Shown piece by piece: positions 60,950 to 64,000 of a stretch of 64,000 nucleotides of DNA (position 1 is the stretch's first letter; each line of letters starts with the position of its first letter). The notes beneath the pieces are model-generated. The model did not search any database. It saw only the letters and a list, made by a program, of their open reading frames with translations, and was not told the origin of the DNA. The translations under genes were made by a program, and so were the position numbers. Origin of the DNA: Stenotrophomonas maltophilia (GTDB taxonomy: Bacteria > Pseudomonadota > Gammaproteobacteria > Xanthomonadales > Xanthomonadaceae); NCBI GenBank assembly GCA_002363385.1, contig DEVL01000003.1, positions 773,160 to 837,159 on the forward strand, in the 5' to 3' direction.

Positions 60950-62671
60950 ATGAGCAAGCGCGTTGCCGAGATCGTGGTTGAAACCCTGCAGGCCGCCGGT
61001 GTCCGTCACTGTTACGGCATCGTCGGCGATACCCTCAACTACGTCACCGATGCCATCCACCACAGCGGGATCGAGTGGGTGCACATGCGGCATGAGGAAG
61101 TGGCCGCGTTTGCCGCCGGTGCCGAGTCGTTGATCAGCGGGCAGCTCACCGCCTGCGCCGGCTCGTGCGGTCCCGGTGGGCTGCACTTCATCAACGGCGT
61201 GTTCGAGACCAACCGCAACCGCGCGCCGATGGTGTTGATCGCCAGTCAGGTAGTCACCGCCGAGCTGGGCATGGAGTTCCCGCAGGAAGTCGATTTCAAG
61301 GCGGTGTACGGCAGCTGCAGCGTGTTCTGCGAACAGGTCCAGAGCGCCGAGCAGGCGCGCCGCGTGGTGACCCTTGCCTGCCAGGCCGCGATCAGCCGCC
61401 GCGGGGTGGCGGTGGTGATCCTGCCGGCCGATATCAGCGAAGCCGAAGTCAAGCACGATGTGCCGTTCTCGGTGCACTACACACAGCCGGTGCTGCGCCC
61501 CTCGGACGACGAACTGCAGCGCATCGCCGCGCTGATCGGCGAGGGCAAGCGGATCGGCATCTATGCCGGTGCCGGCTGCGAGCATGCGCACGATGCACTG
61601 GTCGCACTCGGTGCCAGGCTCAAGGCACCGATCGCGCATACCTCGCGTGCGAAGGATTTCGTGGAGTACGACAACCCGTACAACATGGGCATGACCGGCA
61701 TCTTCGGCATCGAATCCGGGTATCACACGCTGATGGCCTGCGACACGCTGCTGCTGCTCGGCGCGGACTTCGCTTGGGGCCAGTACTACCCGGACAAGGC
61801 CACGCTGATCCAGGTGGATCGCGATGGCAGCCATCTTGGCCGCCGGCATCCCGTGAACCTTGGCGTGGTGGGTGACATCGGCCCGACCCTGGAGGCGCTG
61901 CTGCCGTTGCTGCCCGAGCGCGAGGACCGCAGCTTCCTGGACGAATGCCTGGAGCACCGTGAGAAGGCGCTCGCCACGCGCGCCAAGGAAGAGCAGCCGG
62001 GCGAGGGTGAGCTGATTCACCCGCAGCACCTGACCGCGCTGATCGACCGCCACGCCGCCGACGATGCGCTGTTCACCGCCGACGGCGGCTCGCCGATGGT
62101 CTGGATCCTGCGCCATATCCGCGTCAACGGCCGCCGCCGCACGCTGACCAGCCTGCTGCACGGCACGATGGCCAACGCGATGCCGCAGGCGCTGGGCCTG
62201 CAGAAGGCCTATCCGGGCCGGCAGGTGATCTCGCTGTCCGGTGACGGCGGCCTGGCGATGCTGCTCGGCGACCTGCTCACCGCCGTGCAGGAGAACCTGC
62301 CGATCAAGGTGGTGGTCTACAACAACAGCTCGCTGAACTTCGTGGAGCTGGAGCAGAAGGTCGAGGGCCTGCTGGACAATTACACCGACCTGAAGAACCC
62401 CGATTTCGGCCGGCTGGCCGAGGTGATCGGCTTCTACGGGCGCACGGTTACCCGCTCGGACGACCTGGAGCAGGCCGTGCAGGACATCCTGGCCCATCCC
62501 GGCCCGGCCCTGCTGGACGTGCACACCAGCCCGACCGAGCTGGTGATGCCCCCGCAGGTGGAGGCCAAGCAGGTGGCCGGCACCGCCCTGTACGCGGCCA
62601 AGGCGCTGCTCAGCGGGCGGGTCGGGGATGTGCGGGACCTGCTGGCGAACAACTTCCTCAACAAGCCCTGA
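60950..62671 (+). CDS. poxB: Pyruvate dehydrogenase (quinone) / pyruvate oxidase
   Basis: ThDP- and FAD-dependent peripheral membrane enzyme that oxidises pyruvate to acetate and CO2, passing electrons to ubiquinone. At 573 residues it is full length. The pyrimidine domain has the ThDP-activating Glu in RHEEVAAFAAGAES. The central FAD domain includes GIYAGAGCEHAHDAL and LLLLGADFAWGQYYP. The pyrophosphate domain shows SLSGDGGLAMLLGDLLTAV and the NNSSLNFVELE metal site. The C-terminus (ALLSGRVGDVRDLLANNF) is like the E. coli PoxB lipid-binding tail. It is an acetate-overflow, stationary-phase type enzyme in relatives. Confidence 0.93.
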   Translation: MSKRVAEIVVETLQAAGVRHCYGIVGDTLNYVTDAIHHSGIEWVHMRHEEVAAFAAGAESLISGQLTACAGSCGPGGLHFINGVFETNRNRAPMVLIASQVVTAELGMEFPQEVDFKAVYGSCSVFCEQVQSAEQARRVVTLACQAAISRRGVAVVILPADISEAEVKHDVPFSVHYTQPVLRPSDDELQRIAALIGEGKRIGIYAGAGCEHAHDALVALGARLKAPIAHTSRAKDFVEYDNPYNMGMTGIFGIESGYHTLMACDTLLLLGADFAWGQYYPDKATLIQVDRDGSHLGRRHPVNLGVVGDIGPTLEALLPLLPEREDRSFLDECLEHREKALATRAKEEQPGEGELIHPQHLTALIDRHAADDALFTADGGSPMVWILRHIRVNGRRRTLTSLLHGTMANAMPQALGLQKAYPGRQVISLSGDGGLAMLLGDLLTAVQENLPIKVVVYNNSSLNFVELEQKVEGLLDNYTDLKNPDFGRLAEVIGFYGRTVTRSDDLEQAVQDILAHPGPALLDVHTSPTELVMPPQVEAKQVAGTALYAAKALLSGRVGDVRDLLANNFLNKP

Positions 62672-62782
62672 TCCCCACGCGATCCATCGGCGGGCGTCTG
62701 TCGGTGTTCCATTCATGCGCCTGTTACTGGGGGCGGGGAGGCCCTACCATCGGCTACCCCCCTCCCCACGGCCGCCCTGCGC

Positions 62783-64000
62783 ATGTCCGCCACTGCTCCC
62801 GTCCCCTCCGGACGTCCCCGCTGGTTCGTTGCCGGCGATCTCAACGGTTTCTTCGGCCTGGTCGTCGACAATCTGTCGATCCTCGGCTTCATCGCGATGG
62901 CGCTGGTCGGCATCTTCCAGTTCCCGGCCGATGTGGTGTTCGGCCGCATGTTCCCGGGTACGGCCTTCGGCGTGCTGGTCGGCAACGTGCTCTACACCTG
63001 GATGGCCCGGCGCCTGGCTGCGCGTACCGGGCGTGACGATGTCACCGCGATGCCGCTCGGCCTGGATGCACCGACCAGCATCGGCATGGCGCTGCTGGTG
63101 CTCGGCCCGGCCTTCCTGGCTTTCAAGGGGCAGGGCCTGGCCCCGCATGATGCGGCCATCGCGACCTGGCAGCTGGGCATGGCCTCGCTGGTGATCATGG
63201 GCGTGCTGAAGGTGATCCTCTCGTTCTTCGGCGAGGCGGTCACCCGCGCGCTGCCGCGTGCCTCGCTGCTCGGCTCCATCGCCGGTATCGCGATCGTGCT
63301 GATGGGCTTCCTGCCACTGCTGGAAACGCTGCGCTCGCCGATCGTGGGCTTCGTCACGCTGGGCCTGCTGCTGTACGTGCTGATCGCCAAGCGCAAGCTG
63401 CCGATCCGCGCGCCCGGCGTGCTGGTCGCGTTCGTGTTCGGCACGATCCTGTATTACGGCCTCGGGCTTGCCGGGCTGGGCGCACCGGGCTTCAAGGTGC
63501 CCGAGTGGGTGCCGCCGCAGGTGGTACTGCCGTGGCCGACGCTGGGCTTCATCGACGGCCTGCCGACCGCGATCACCTACCTGCCGCTGCTGCTGCCGTT
63601 CGGCCTGCTGATGGTGGTGGGCGGCATCAACGTCTCCGAGAGCGCGCGCGCCGCCGGTGACGATTACCGCACCCGCGACATCCTGCTGGTGGAAGCCATC
63701 GCCACGCTGGTGGCCGGCTTCTGCGGCGGTGTGGCGCAGACCACCCCGTACATCGGCCAGCCGGCCTACAAGCACATGGGCGCGCGCAGCGGTTACACGC
63801 TGCTGACCGGCCTGTTCGTCGGCATCGGCGGCATGCTGGGCGTGATCTCCGGGCTGGTGCAGTGGCTGCCGCTGGCCGTGCTGGCCCCGATCATCGTGTA
63901 CGTGGCGATCGACATCACCACCCAGGCCTTCCAGGCCACGCCGCGCGAACATGCCGGCGCGATGGTGCTCGGTTTCCTGCCCTCGGTGGCCTACCTGCTG
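62783..64000 (+). CDS. NCS2-like xanthine/uracil permease family protein (partial, runs off the window)
   Basis: An open frame of 406 codons from ATG 62783 with no stop before the window end. It encodes at least ten hydrophobic helices. Seen are DLNGFFGLVVDNLSILGFIAM, DDVTAMPLGLDAPTSIGMAL, TAITYLPLLLPFGLLMVVGGIN, ESARAAGDDYRTRDILLVEA and GGVAQTTPYIGQPAYKHMGARSGY. These resemble NCS2/UraA-type 7+7 transporters, in particular the group related to AzgA-like purine permeases. The true ligand is unknown. No clear ribosome site is seen; the start follows the hydrophobic-domain boundary. Confidence 0.8.
   Translation, partial: MSATAPVPSGRPRWFVAGDLNGFFGLVVDNLSILGFIAMALVGIFQFPADVVFGRMFPGTAFGVLVGNVLYTWMARRLAARTGRDDVTAMPLGLDAPTSIGMALLVLGPAFLAFKGQGLAPHDAAIATWQLGMASLVIMGVLKVILSFFGEAVTRALPRASLLGSIAGIAIVLMGFLPLLETLRSPIVGFVTLGLLLYVLIAKRKLPIRAPGVLVAFVFGTILYYGLGLAGLGAPGFKVPEWVPPQVVLPWPTLGFIDGLPTAITYLPLLLPFGLLMVVGGINVSESARAAGDDYRTRDILLVEAIATLVAGFCGGVAQTTPYIGQPAYKHMGARSGYTLLTGLFVGIGGMLGVISGLVQWLPLAVLAPIIVYVAIDITTQAFQATPREHAGAMVLGFLPSVAYLL

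Overview
The window is a high-GC gammaproteobacterial chromosome segment, almost certainly Stenotrophomonas (Xanthomonadaceae/Lysobacteraceae). Three things point there: short palindromes ending in GTAG of the SMAG/REP type known from S. maltophilia, Xanthomonas-like gene neighbourhoods (colRS-coaE-pilD-pilC-pilA-pilB-pilR-pilS; bamD/rluD-pgeF), and protein sequences typical of the family. Most of it is core genome, densely packed on both strands. Family assignments rest on motifs read by eye; no database search was possible.

Layout. 0-5 kb: lower glycolysis (pgk, a HAD phosphatase, pyk, class I fructose-bisphosphate aldolase) behind a 34-bp-period repeat. 5-8 kb: macro-domain protein, then cysK and cysB facing away from a shared control region. 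8-11 kb: His/Met-rich DUF2946 protein and a TonB-dependent copper receptor. 11-18 kb: a two-gene RND efflux pump, an AGCS amino-acid symporter overlapping a TrmH-type RNA methylase, and a likely structured ncRNA. 18-25.6 kb: M28 peptidase, mscL, FAH-family hydrolase, Rieske protein, SLC13-like permease, trmB, thiG, thiS. 25.8-27.8 kb: GDSL esterase autotransporter and tRNA-Gly(CCC).

27.9-33 kb is the least ordinary stretch. Next to the tRNA lies a four-gene MacB-like ABC exporter operon (two FtsX-type permeases, an HlyD/MacA adaptor, an ATPase). Just upstream on the same strand is a 48-codon gene for a Sec-exported peptide whose predicted 18-residue mature form has two cysteines. A hairpin separates the two, and an AT-rich gene-free stretch follows. 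This is my candidate for an undescribed peptide/exporter system.

33-45 kb: rimK, a candidate sRNA with a CCUCCU loop, a small secreted protein, colR/colS, coaE, and the type IV pilus cluster with an apparent sigma-54 promoter for pilA. 45-53 kb: sucCD, nadE, bamD, rluD, pgeF and a DCC-family protein. 53-57 kb: a trehalose operon, otsB-GH15-otsA. 57-64 kb: a TonB-dependent receptor, a DUF3574 lipoprotein, an exported protein with possible Xac2610-like features, poxB, and an NCS2-like permease cut off by the window end.
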